DNA of 8,000 bases from Patescibacteria group bacterium. GTDB taxonomy: Bacteria > Patescibacteriota > Patescibacteriia > 2-12-FULL-60-25. Under the pieces are notes generated by a model. The model saw only the letters and a program-made list of their open reading frames with translations. It was not told where the DNA came from and ran no database searches. The DNA lies in assembly GCA_018824765.1 (NCBI GenBank), contig JAHJFW010000086.1, forward strand, positions 1 to 8,000, in the 5' to 3' direction. The first letter of the stretch is position 1, and every line of letters starts with the position of its first letter. The position numbers were made by a program, and so were the translations under genes. Positions 1 through 5,930 of this stretch are shown in pieces.

Positions 1-114
1 GCGAAGATCGAATTCAATTCCATCGCAAGCCAATTCCACGGCTTTTTCGAATGCATCCAGCGTATTCTCAGCCGTACGCCTATCATGTATGCCGCGATGG
101 GCAAAAATCAGCAT
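1..114 (-). CDS. Glycerophosphodiester phosphodiesterase-like protein, N-terminal part (runs off window)
   Basis: The first 38 codons read MLIFAHRGIHDRRTAENTL, then a helix-like DAFEKAVELACDG and finally IEFDLR. This is the start of the GDPD TIM-barrel family, which hydrolyses glycerophosphodiesters to glycerol-3-phosphate and an alcohol. Two family hallmarks are visible: the HRG motif (residues 6-8), whose His is catalytic, and the ENT...DGIEFD block, whose E and D residues bind the metal. The ATG at 112-114 is chosen because family members begin only a few residues before HRG. The frame stays open upstream and no Shine-Dalgarno sequence is visible, so a start such as the TTG at 130-132 cannot be excluded. 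The remainder lies left of position 1, so exact substrate and completeness are unknown. It diverges from the tRNA-Cys locus. Confidence 0.75.
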   Translation of the reverse strand, partial: MLIFAHRGIHDRRTAENTLDAFEKAVELACDGIEFDLR

Positions 115-168
115 GCCGCAAGAATAACGCAAAGCGTGCAGCAATGAAAGCTTCCTGCTCCGTAGCAC

Positions 169-196
169 TCGACAGAACCCGAAAAATCTTGATAAT
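169..196 (+). promoter_or_regulatory. Candidate sigma-70-type promoter for the tRNA-Cys locus
   Basis: TCGACA (169-174) and GATAAT (191-196) each match the -35 and -10 consensus at five of six bases, with a 16-bp spacer. Transcription would begin near 203, about 16 bases before the broken tRNA-Cys copy. The gap between the broken copy and the intact gene (358-370) has no promoter of its own, so this site may drive both. Confidence 0.4.
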
Positions 197-218
197 ATCG
201 CATGGCACAACAATTCGC

Positions 219-357
219 GGCGCGGTAGCCAAGTGGTATCCTCTCGCTGCGCTCGGGATACCGCACTGCACTCGTTCGCAATCAAAAGTGAAACTTTCGT
301 TGTCTCTCTCCTTTGAGCGGTAAGGCGGGGGTCTGCAAAACCCCTATTCGCGGGTTC
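219..357 (+). pseudogene. tRNA-Cys pseudogene: D-loop insertion and missing 3' end
   Basis: Positions 219-238 match the first 20 bases of the intact tRNA-Cys (371-390) at 19 of 20. Positions 319-357 are identical over 39 nt to 387-425, which covers the end of the D-loop, the whole GCA anticodon arm and the start of the T-arm. Between them lies an 84-bp insertion (239-322) bordered by a GGTA on each side (235-238 and 319-322), resembling a short target duplication. The copy stops within the T-arm and has no 3' acceptor strand, so it cannot fold as a complete tRNA. It is best explained as a duplicated tRNA gene that was broken. A role as a processed leader RNA is possible but unsupported. Confidence 0.8.
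235..322 (+). repeat. 84-bp insertion inside the tRNA-Cys pseudogene
   Basis: The insert begins with a hairpin, GGTATCC (235-241) pairing with GGATACC (256-262), around a loop containing CTCGCTGCGCTC. A second small hairpin, AAAGT-GAA-ACTTT, lies at about 285-297. It has no coding capacity. A short, hairpin-bearing insert flanked by a GGTA direct repeat suggests a small non-autonomous element, but the repeat is only 4 bp and no second copy is visible in this window. Confidence 0.45.
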
Positions 358-370
358 TATAAATTTACAA

Positions 371-445
371 GGCGTGGTAGCCAAGTGGTAAGGCGGGGGT
401 CTGCAAAACCCCTATTCGCGGGTTCGATTCCCGCCCACGCCTCCA
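371..445 (+). tRNA. tRNA-Cys (anticodon GCA)
   Basis: The acceptor stem GGCGTGG (371-377) pairs perfectly with CCACGCC (435-441). The discriminator is T442 and the CCA end (443-445) is encoded in the DNA. The anticodon stem GGGGT/ACCCC encloses the loop CTGCAAA, giving anticodon GCA for cysteine. The T-loop contains the standard GGTTCGATTCC. All arms are complete, in contrast to the damaged copy just upstream. A terminator-like hairpin begins immediately at the CCA end. Confidence 0.96.
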
Positions 446-481
446 AAAACAAATGCGCGGCAAGGCTGCGCTTTTGTTTTT
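445..481 (+). terminator. Intrinsic terminator after tRNA-Cys
   Basis: Positions 445-458 pair with 468-481. The stem has a GCGC/GCGC core next to the loop GGCAAGGCT, one T-T mismatch, and an A-rich left arm facing the T-rich right arm. The right arm ends in TTTTGTTTTT. The A/T symmetry means it could also act in the minus direction. Confidence 0.75.
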
Positions 482-525
482 GAATAGAGTTGTTATGGGA
501 ATCTAACTGGCACTATGTACTGAGC

Positions 526-561
526 ACTTTATGGACTTTACGGACTTTATAGACTTTACGG
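526..561. repeat. Four tandem copies of a 9-bp repeat
   Basis: The units are ACTTTATGG, ACTTTACGG, ACTTTATAG and ACTTTACGG, followed by a degenerate ACTATTTTA. They lie in a gap with no credible reading frame, so this is a noncoding minisatellite. The unit is a multiple of three, but no start or sensible ORF accompanies it. Confidence 0.85.
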
Positions 562-605
562 ACTATTTTACCTCTTCCATCCTTCTCTACTATACTAAAG
601 GTACT

Positions 606-786
606 ATGGAGCGCACATTATGAAACAGGACTCCTAAGACGCACGGATTTGACGACCTGCGCCTCGCTTCGCCAAAAAATATGTTCACTGTATGTCGAAT
701 ACAGCTCACATATTTTTTGGCTCCAGCAAGGCGCATCTCATTCAAACCGAGCGCCCTAAAGTCCTGTTTCATAATGTGAGCTCCAT
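606..786. repeat. 181-bp imperfect palindrome
   Basis: The two arms are symmetric about position 696 with no net insertion or deletion. The best-matching blocks are the outer arm ATGGAGCNCACATTATG plus AAACAGGACT (606-632 with its complement at 760-786), TGCGCCT near 658-664, CCAAAAAATATGT (672-684 with 708-720) and the core CTGTAT-GTCGA-ATACAG (688-704). Mismatches cluster between these blocks. One RNA strand would fold into a single long hairpin. It resembles a MITE-like or intergenic repeat element. No terminal target duplication is clear, and the minus-strand frame through it (590-811) looks incidental. Confidence 0.8.
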
Positions 787-876
787 ATGTCGGAAAAAGC
801 CAACCAAACAATTTATGAATTAATGGTTTGCGGCTTTGTGCTGCTTGACAATCGGCAAAGCAAAATAGCCAGCTAT

Positions 877-998
877 TGACCTTCGCAAATCAAGTGAACA
901 TTCCCGTCATCCCAGCGCAGGCTGGGATCCATCAGAAAGACGGATGGATTCCTGCCTTCGCAGGAATGACGAAAGCGAGTCTATTTATGCGAAGGTCA
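877..998. repeat. Nested inverted repeats (element within element)
   Basis: The outer arms are TGACCTTCGCA (877-887) and TGCGAAGGTCA (988-998), exact complements. Inside is a second inverted repeat, from CGTCAT (905-910) to ATGACG (966-971), which itself holds two hairpins: CCCAGC/GCTGGG (911-926) and ATTCCTGC/GCAGGAAT (948-967). An alternative pairing, ATCCATC (927-933) with GATGGAT (943-949), also exists. The CGTCATTCCTGC type of sequence is a dispersed palindromic repeat seen in many bacterial genomes, and a related piece recurs at 4719-4730. Confidence 0.8.
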
Positions 999-1000
999 GT

Positions 1001-1030
1001 AAAACAAAACTCCGCCGGTTTTCGGCGGAG
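1001..1030 (-). terminator. Intrinsic terminator for the 3D-domain gene
   Basis: The 8-bp stem CTCCGCCG (1010-1017) and CGGCGGAG (1023-1030) has a five-base loop. Read on the minus strand, the hairpin is followed by TTTTGTTTT (1001-1009). It begins 18 bases after the stop of the minus-strand gene at 1049, so it is well placed to end that transcript. Confidence 0.85.
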
Positions 1031-1048
1031 CTTGTTCCTTCACAATAG

Positions 1049-1648
1049 TTAAGGAAGAATTTCAATCTTTACCTTTCTTACGCCCCAGTTACGCGCCTCT
1101 GTCTTGGTAAGCATCCAGATGTCGACGCGCTGATTATAGCGTTGGTTCATGCGGTCGGCGACCACGAAAACCTTGTTGCCGAAATAATCAGGAATACGGA
1201 TTCGCGTTCCAAACTTAAGGAAGTTGGCCGCCACAATCCCATCACGCACCTGCGTACCATTAGCAGTGGTAAAGGGGGTGGAATCAGTTTCATTGGGATC
1301 AGAGGTATATGCTGTAGTCGGTACAACAAGAGTCCTTATCGCGGCCTCATCAGAATAATCAACAGGCGTGGTTAAATCAGGCGCGTTAATCGTATTCCAT
1401 TTTTTGACAGGCTTGTCTTCCGCGCTCTTCAAAGATGCGGGCGCACGCAACGGCACCTCAAACGAACGCATTTCAGGGCTGTCATAAATCTCGCCGTTTG
1501 GCGTTAACCAAACAGGCGGCTCCGGCAACACATCGGCGGCAGAAGCTGCCTGGACGCGGATTGAAGACAATGTTACAACCAGAGTCAAGGCAACAATCAA
1601 TTTGCGCGTTCCTGGTGTAATATGGATTGTGGGTTTAAGTATTTGCAT
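1049..1648 (-). CDS. Secreted 3D-domain protein (double-psi beta-barrel)
   Basis: This is a 199-residue protein. Residues 16-37 form a signal peptide or anchor (KLIVALTLVVTLSSI, then small residues VQAASA), so export is expected. Residues 40-105 are a low-complexity, proline-rich linker. Residues about 109-198 match the 3D domain (PF06725) found in MltA- and RpfB/YuiC-like wall proteins. Visible landmarks are TAYTSDPNETDSTPFTTANGT, FGTRIRIPDYFG, VVADRMN, RVDIW and EARNWGVRKVKI. Two of the three name-giving aspartates are present (D165 and D176), but the first appears as N142 in VAAN. The role is probably peptidoglycan binding or lytic cleavage; the substrate is unproven. The ATG at 1646-1648 is chosen because GGAG lies six bases upstream and the longer frame's ATG at 1718-1720 falls inside the promoter. 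Confidence 0.85.
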   Translation of the reverse strand: MQILKPTIHITPGTRKLIVALTLVVTLSSIRVQAASAADVLPEPPVWLTPNGEIYDSPEMRSFEVPLRAPASLKSAEDKPVKKWNTINAPDLTTPVDYSDEAAIRTLVVPTTAYTSDPNETDSTPFTTANGTQVRDGIVAANFLKFGTRIRIPDYFGNKVFVVADRMNQRYNQRVDIWMLTKTEARNWGVRKVKIEILP

Positions 1649-1664
1649 AATAATCTCCGGTATC

Positions 1665-1685
1665 AAAAAGCCCACTCTAAGTGGG
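1665..1685 (-). promoter_or_regulatory. Terminator-like hairpin in the 5' leader of the 3D-domain gene
   Basis: On the minus strand, CCCACT-TAG-AGTGGG (1685-1671) is followed directly by CTTTTT (1670-1665). It sits between the predicted transcription start near 1704 and the ribosome site GGAG. This is the shape of an intrinsic terminator in a leader, suggesting attenuation, but no clear antiterminator partner is visible in the short leader. Confidence 0.55.
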
Positions 1686-1710
1686 TGGACTGTTTGAAAC
1701 CTGACGCGAG

Positions 1711-1739
1711 AATATACCATATTTTACCATTTTTGTCAA
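1711..1739 (-). promoter_or_regulatory. Near-consensus sigma-70 promoter for the 3D-domain gene
   Basis: On the minus strand the -35 is TTGACA (1739-1734), a perfect match. The spacer is 17 bp and the -10 is TATATT (1716-1711). Transcription should start near 1704, giving a leader of about 56 nt. This is the strongest promoter in the window. Confidence 0.85.
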
Positions 1740-1754
1740 GATATAAACCCTGAA

Positions 1755-1766
1755 TTTTAGCTAAAA
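1755..1766. promoter_or_regulatory. Perfect 12-bp palindrome upstream of the penicillin-binding protein gene
   Basis: TTTTAGCTAAAA lies 24 bases before the ATG at 1791, in the divergent gap between the 3D-domain gene and the PBP gene. It could be an operator or simply AT-rich promoter sequence. No clear -35/-10 pair for the PBP gene could be assigned. Confidence 0.25.
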
Positions 1767-1790
1767 TAAGCAAAAATATAAACGACTTAA

Positions 1791-4652
1791 ATGCCTATCA
1801 AACGCCTCGTTGTTAATGACCTGACATCTCCTCCAAAACGGAACAAGTCGGGCAGGAAATTGACAAAAAATCGACACCAGAACCTGTTTTTTTGGAGTGC
1901 CATAACAGGCCTGGGAATACTTTTGATCGGATCATTGGCTATCACGATCTTATTTGCCTGGTACAGCCGCGGATTGCCCGATCCGGACACGCTCTTGAGA
2001 AGAAACATTCCGCAGTCAACAAAAATCTACGACCGCACCGGAGAAGTTCTACTTTATGAAATCCACGGCGATGAAAAGCGCACCTTGATCAAGCTCGAGG
2101 ATGTGCCGGATATCATGATTTGGGCGACCGTTGCCGTTGAAGATAAAACATTCTATTCGCACAAAGGGCTTAATCTTAAGCGCATCTTTAAAGCTATCTT
2201 GGTTGATGTGTTGCAAGGGAAAAAAGCGCAAGGCGCCTCAACCCTGACACAGCAATTCATAAAAAATGCGGTTTTAACCAATGAAAAAAGTTTTGACCGC
2301 AAGCTTAAGGAAATGATCTTGGCTTTACAGATTGAGCGTGTATACAACAAGGATCAGATTTTGCAGATGTATTTTAATGAAATACCTTATGGCTCCACTT
2401 TATACGGGGTCGAATCAGCGGCGCAAAGTTATTTCGGGAAGCGGGCCAAGGACTTAACGCTGGATGAAGCAGCACTGCTGGCGGCCCTGCCGCAAGCACC
2501 TGATTATTACTCTCCTTATGGCACGGGTTCGCGCGGGGATAATCGTGACGCCTTGGTCCAAAGGCAAAAGACCGTCCTAAATTTAATGGCTGAACAGGGC
2601 TATATTTCCAAAGATGAGGCTGAAGCCGCCAAACAAATGGATACTTTGAAAAAACTTCAGCCCAAACAAATCGGCGACATTAAAGCGCCTCATTTTGTTA
2701 CTTATGTGCGTTCCCAATTGGTTGAAAAATACGGCCAACGCACGGTTGAAGAAGGGGGCTTGCGAGTAGTAACTAGCCTGGATTGGAAAAAGCAACAAAT
2801 GGCGGAAGAGGCGGTGACTGCAGGCGTGGAAGACCGCGGAGAAAAATACAACTTTTCCAATAGCGCCTTGGTTGCCATTAACCCGAAAAATGGCCATGTA
2901 CTAAGCATGGTCGGCTCCAAGGATTTCTTTGACCAGGAAAATGACGGGCAGGTAAATGTTACGATTCGACCGAGACAGCCGGGATCCTCTTTCAAGCCGA
3001 TTGTTTATACAGCCGCTTTTTTAAAGGGCTACACTCCTGAAATGACACTGTGGGACGTAAACACGGTATTTAAAACTGACTTGAAGAATTACGAACCAAA
3101 AAATTACGACCTTGAGGAGCGCGGGCCTGTTTCAGCGCGCACGGCGCTGCAGGGTTCCTTAAATATTCCGGCGGTAAAAATGTTGTATCTCGTCGGGGTC
3201 GGGCATGTTTTGGATTTTGCCGAGCAGTTGGGATATACCACTTTTGGCGATCGCAGCCGTTTTGGCTTATCACTGGTGCTTGGCGGAGGCGAGGTTAAGC
3301 TTTTGGAGCATACGGCCGCATATGCGACTTTTGCCAACGAAGGCAAGCTGGTTAAACCCGTCTCTTTGCTAAAAGTCGAGGATGCCAACGGCGCCATATT
3401 GGAGGAGTGGAAAGAGGAAAAGCAAAAGCAGGTTGTGGATCGCGAGGCGACTTTAAAAATATCCGATGTCTTGAGTGATAATGAGGCCCGCACCTATGTT
3501 TTTGGCGGCCAAAATTACTTAACGCTGCCGGATCGGCCTGTTGCAGCTAAAACAGGAACCACAAATAATTACCATGATGCTTGGACCATGGGCTACACGC
3601 CACAACTGGCCGCAGGCGTCTGGGTGGGAAATAATGACAATAGCGAGATGCGCCGCGGCGCTGACGGCTCTGTTATTGCCGCCCCGATTTGGCAGGCTTT
3701 CATGAAGCGCGCGACAGCAGAAATGCCCGTCGTCAGCTTTTCAGCCCCGCAACCAAACCAATCCACCAAGCCGATTCTACAAGGCAAAGCATTTGAACAA
3801 ACAATAAAGATCGACAAAATCTCCGGCAAGCTGGCAACCGAATTTACCCCGCCTGATTTTATTGAAGAAAAAATTGTGCATGAAGCGCATAGTGAGCTCT
3901 GGTATATAGATAAAAACGATCCGCAGGGCCCGCCGCCATCAGAGCCAAGCCAAGATCTGCAATTTGAAAATTGGGAAGCGGGGGTTGCCCAATGGGTGGA
4001 GAAAGAAAGTTGGAACACCACTTCAACCGCACCACTGGAAACGGACGATGTCCATACCCAAGAAAACCGGCCGCAGGTTACGATTTTGTCGCCGACGGAA
4101 AATCAAACTCTCGACAATAGAAGCGTGGTTATTTCTGTAAGCGTGCAGGCAATGCGCAGAATTACCAGAACCGAGGCTATTATGGAGGGTGAAACAATCG
4201 GCGCCTCAATCAACGGCGTGCAATCTTTTTCCGCGCGGATTCCAAACTCAATCCAAGTCGGCTACCGCGAACTAACTGTGGCCGCCTTTGATGATGTCGG
4301 AAATCGGGGGGAAGCAAAAATAATGGTTAACCTGACAGCTGAACCGGCTCCGATTTCAGCCGCTATAGTTTACCCCGAAAACAACCAACAACTTGACAGC
4401 ACGTCTTTTCCGCTAACAGTAACCGTGTCTCTAACGAATTTCGACAACGTGGACAAGTTGGATCTTTTTCTGGAAAATCCACAAAATAACACCACCGTAT
4501 TGCTGGCCAGCGAGATCGCGCCCCAAAAGACTCTTTTTACAATCACCTTTAATTCCGCCTTTAACTCGGGCTTCTACTATATTTACCCGGTTCTTGTTAC
4601 GCACGACAAACAAAATTACCAAGGCGCTCGCGTGGGCCTTAGAGTTGAATAA
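1791..4652 (+). CDS. Bifunctional class A penicillin-binding protein (PBP1A type) with C-terminal Ig-like domains
   Basis: This 953-residue protein polymerises and crosslinks peptidoglycan outside the membrane. It has a basic cytoplasmic tail (1-30) and a single membrane anchor (about 32-57). The GT51 transglycosylase domain shows EDKTFYSHKG (catalytic E117), GASTLTQQ (148-155), RKLKE (170-174), the MYFNEIPYG region (193-201) and LDEAALLAALPQ. The transpeptidase has SSFK (S399, K402), SLN (456-458) and KTGT (587-590), so both active sites look intact. A proline-rich linker (about 650-760) leads to two Ig-like beta domains (about 760-848 and 853-953), beginning VTILSPTENQTL and AAIVYPENNQQL. 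The first ATG is used; it precedes the membrane segment and has no Shine-Dalgarno sequence. It is divergent from the 3D-domain gene and convergent with dnaN. The mrcA/ponA label fits the class but orthology is not established. Confidence 0.95.
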   Translation: MPIKRLVVNDLTSPPKRNKSGRKLTKNRHQNLFFWSAITGLGILLIGSLAITILFAWYSRGLPDPDTLLRRNIPQSTKIYDRTGEVLLYEIHGDEKRTLIKLEDVPDIMIWATVAVEDKTFYSHKGLNLKRIFKAILVDVLQGKKAQGASTLTQQFIKNAVLTNEKSFDRKLKEMILALQIERVYNKDQILQMYFNEIPYGSTLYGVESAAQSYFGKRAKDLTLDEAALLAALPQAPDYYSPYGTGSRGDNRDALVQRQKTVLNLMAEQGYISKDEAEAAKQMDTLKKLQPKQIGDIKAPHFVTYVRSQLVEKYGQRTVEEGGLRVVTSLDWKKQQMAEEAVTAGVEDRGEKYNFSNSALVAINPKNGHVLSMVGSKDFFDQENDGQVNVTIRPRQPGSSFKPIVYTAAFLKGYTPEMTLWDVNTVFKTDLKNYEPKNYDLEERGPVSARTALQGSLNIPAVKMLYLVGVGHVLDFAEQLGYTTFGDRSRFGLSLVLGGGEVKLLEHTAAYATFANEGKLVKPVSLLKVEDANGAILEEWKEEKQKQVVDREATLKISDVLSDNEARTYVFGGQNYLTLPDRPVAAKTGTTNNYHDAWTMGYTPQLAAGVWVGNNDNSEMRRGADGSVIAAPIWQAFMKRATAEMPVVSFSAPQPNQSTKPILQGKAFEQTIKIDKISGKLATEFTPPDFIEEKIVHEAHSELWYIDKNDPQGPPPSEPSQDLQFENWEAGVAQWVEKESWNTTSTAPLETDDVHTQENRPQVTILSPTENQTLDNRSVVISVSVQAMRRITRTEAIMEGETIGASINGVQSFSARIPNSIQVGYRELTVAAFDDVGNRGEAKIMVNLTAEPAPISAAIVYPENNQQLDSTSFPLTVTVSLTNFDNVDKLDLFLENPQNNTTVLLASEIAPQKTLFTITFNSAFNSGFYYIYPVLVTHDKQNYQGARVGLRVE

Positions 4653-4718
4653 ACAGCTGCTGGAACATCAGGGGTATTCGGTATTAGGTTTTTTCCAACC
4701 CACGATCCCACTTTCATT

Positions 4719-4775
4719 CGTCATTCCTGCCTGCCCTGCCTACCGGCAGGCGGGCGGATTTCGTCATTCGTCATT
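4719..4775. repeat. GC-rich hairpin repeat between the convergent PBP and dnaN genes
   Basis: Positions 4726-4735 pair with 4745-4754, one pair being G-T, around the loop CTGCCTACC. The hairpin is flanked by a direct repeat containing TCATTCGTCATT (about 4713-4724 and 4764-4775). CGTCATTCCTGC (4719-4730) is the exact complement of 960-971, linking it to the repeat family at 877-998. It could help end transcription from either side, but no U-tract follows the stem, so a terminator role is only possible. The whole gap 4653-4783 holds no gene. Confidence 0.65.
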
Positions 4776-4783
4776 TCCCATTT

Positions 4784-5920
4784 TTATTGCCTGATAGGCA
4801 TTACCAAATAACGGTAATTTTCGGTTTGCCCTTCCGGTAATATCAATACCGGATTATTTTCATCAATCATGGTCAGCTTTATATTTTCCGATTGAATTGC
4901 CGCCAAGCCGTCTGTAACGTAACGGAAGTTCAATGTAATCTTATTTGCAACCCCTTCAATCTTGCATTTAATAACTGTTTTTGTCTTTCCAGTGCCTTGA
5001 TCAGCAGAGCTTATTATGCAACTCCCCTCTTCAGGACGAAAATCAAAAGCGACATCAAACAACCCTTGTCTTGAAAACAAACTTGCAGCCCTAACCGCTT
5101 TTTGAACCTCAGAACGTGAAATAAGAGCTTCAGTTTTAAACGCACTTGGAATAATTTCTTTGTATGGCGGGAAAGAGCCTTCTATAAGGCGCGTCACCAA
5201 CTCAACATTGCCAAAACTCACAACTAATTGATTGTCAGTAAAACTCCAACCCACGTCGCTTGTGCCGCTGATCTCATCTTTGTAACCGGAAATTATCCTT
5301 GCAATCTCAAGCATTGAGCGCGCCGGCACAATAGCCACACTCTCCCTGGGCTGGCCTTTGGTTAATTTCAACCTTCGCTCGGCTAGGCGGTATGAATCCG
5401 TAGCTACAACCGTGAGCTCAGGATGGTTTTCCACTATTTGAAAAAAACAAGCTACACCAGAGAGCTCGGGCCTTGATTCTGAAACTGATGCGGCAAAAGT
5501 GACCTGGCCCAAAGCGCGTTTAACATCTGCGGCCTGCATTAAATAACCTTCGTCTTTAGTGAGTTTTGGAAGCAGTGGAAATTCCGAGGCCGGCAAACCT
5601 TTTAAAATAGTTTCTTTGTCGTTGGAGCGGATCTCCAGTCCATCTTCAGTTAATTCCAATTCAACCTTACCGGCCGGCAGAAGTGAAATATAATCGGTTA
5701 ATAGTTTTGCGGGCACGCTATATTCTCCTTCGGCCTCATTCTTTCCTCTAACCAAACAGTTAATCGCGATCTCAAGGTTTGTTGTTGATAGTTTCAATCC
5801 CCCGTTCTCTGTTTTTAACAATACATTTCCTAAAACAGGAAGGTTAATATTTTTTCCTGTTATATGACCTACTGTATTTAATCCCTGTAAAAGATTTTCT
5901 TGTGTGCAGGCGAATCGCAT
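4784..5920 (-). CDS. dnaN: DNA polymerase III beta subunit (sliding clamp)
   Basis: This 378-residue protein has the usual clamp length. It forms a ring around DNA that tethers the replicative polymerase. Three clamp domains follow one another (about 1-120, 128-252 and 260-378). Recognisable segments are MRFACTQENLLQGL and LPVLGNVLL at the N-terminus, ATDSYRLAERRL (173-184), LIEGSFPPYKEIIP (245-258), NFRYVTDGLAAI (331-342) and the C-terminal YLVMPIRQ, which corresponds to the family's MPMRL ending and forms part of the partner-binding pocket. It lies 234 bp downstream of dnaA in the same direction, the common dnaA-dnaN order. The ATG at 5918-5920 is preceded by only a weak, very close AGAGAG. 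Its leader passes through the origin elements, so initiation and clamp expression may interact. Confidence 0.97.
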   Translation of the reverse strand: MRFACTQENLLQGLNTVGHITGKNINLPVLGNVLLKTENGGLKLSTTNLEIAINCLVRGKNEAEGEYSVPAKLLTDYISLLPAGKVELELTEDGLEIRSNDKETILKGLPASEFPLLPKLTKDEGYLMQAADVKRALGQVTFAASVSESRPELSGVACFFQIVENHPELTVVATDSYRLAERRLKLTKGQPRESVAIVPARSMLEIARIISGYKDEISGTSDVGWSFTDNQLVVSFGNVELVTRLIEGSFPPYKEIIPSAFKTEALISRSEVQKAVRAASLFSRQGLFDVAFDFRPEEGSCIISSADQGTGKTKTVIKCKIEGVANKITLNFRYVTDGLAAIQSENIKLTMIDENNPVLILPEGQTENYRYLVMPIRQ

Positions 5921-5930
5921 ACTCTCTGTT

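Noticed and set aside
51..323. 90-codon plus-strand open frame
   Set aside because: It overlaps the GDPD start on the other strand and the broken tRNA-Cys, has no family-like sequence, and ends inside the tRNA repeat.
590..811. 73-codon minus-strand open frame
   Set aside because: It spans the 181-bp palindrome almost exactly; its reading frame follows from the repeat and the protein looks like nothing known.
845..878. TTGACA at 845-850 as a promoter
   Set aside because: No -10-like hexamer at acceptable spacing and no gene downstream in that direction.
526..998. CRISPR array
   Set aside because: The repeats here are a short tandem 9-mer and palindromes; no regularly spaced 20-40 bp repeats with unique spacers and no cas genes.
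1649..1720. Upstream ATG extending the 3D-domain protein by 24 residues
   Set aside because: The ATG lies between the -35 and -10 of a near-consensus promoter, and GGAG sits correctly before the internal ATG at 1648.
2583..4021. Several minus-strand frames of 67-142 codons inside the PBP gene
   Set aside because: They are antisense shadows of a fully recognisable protein, with no recognisable sequence of their own.
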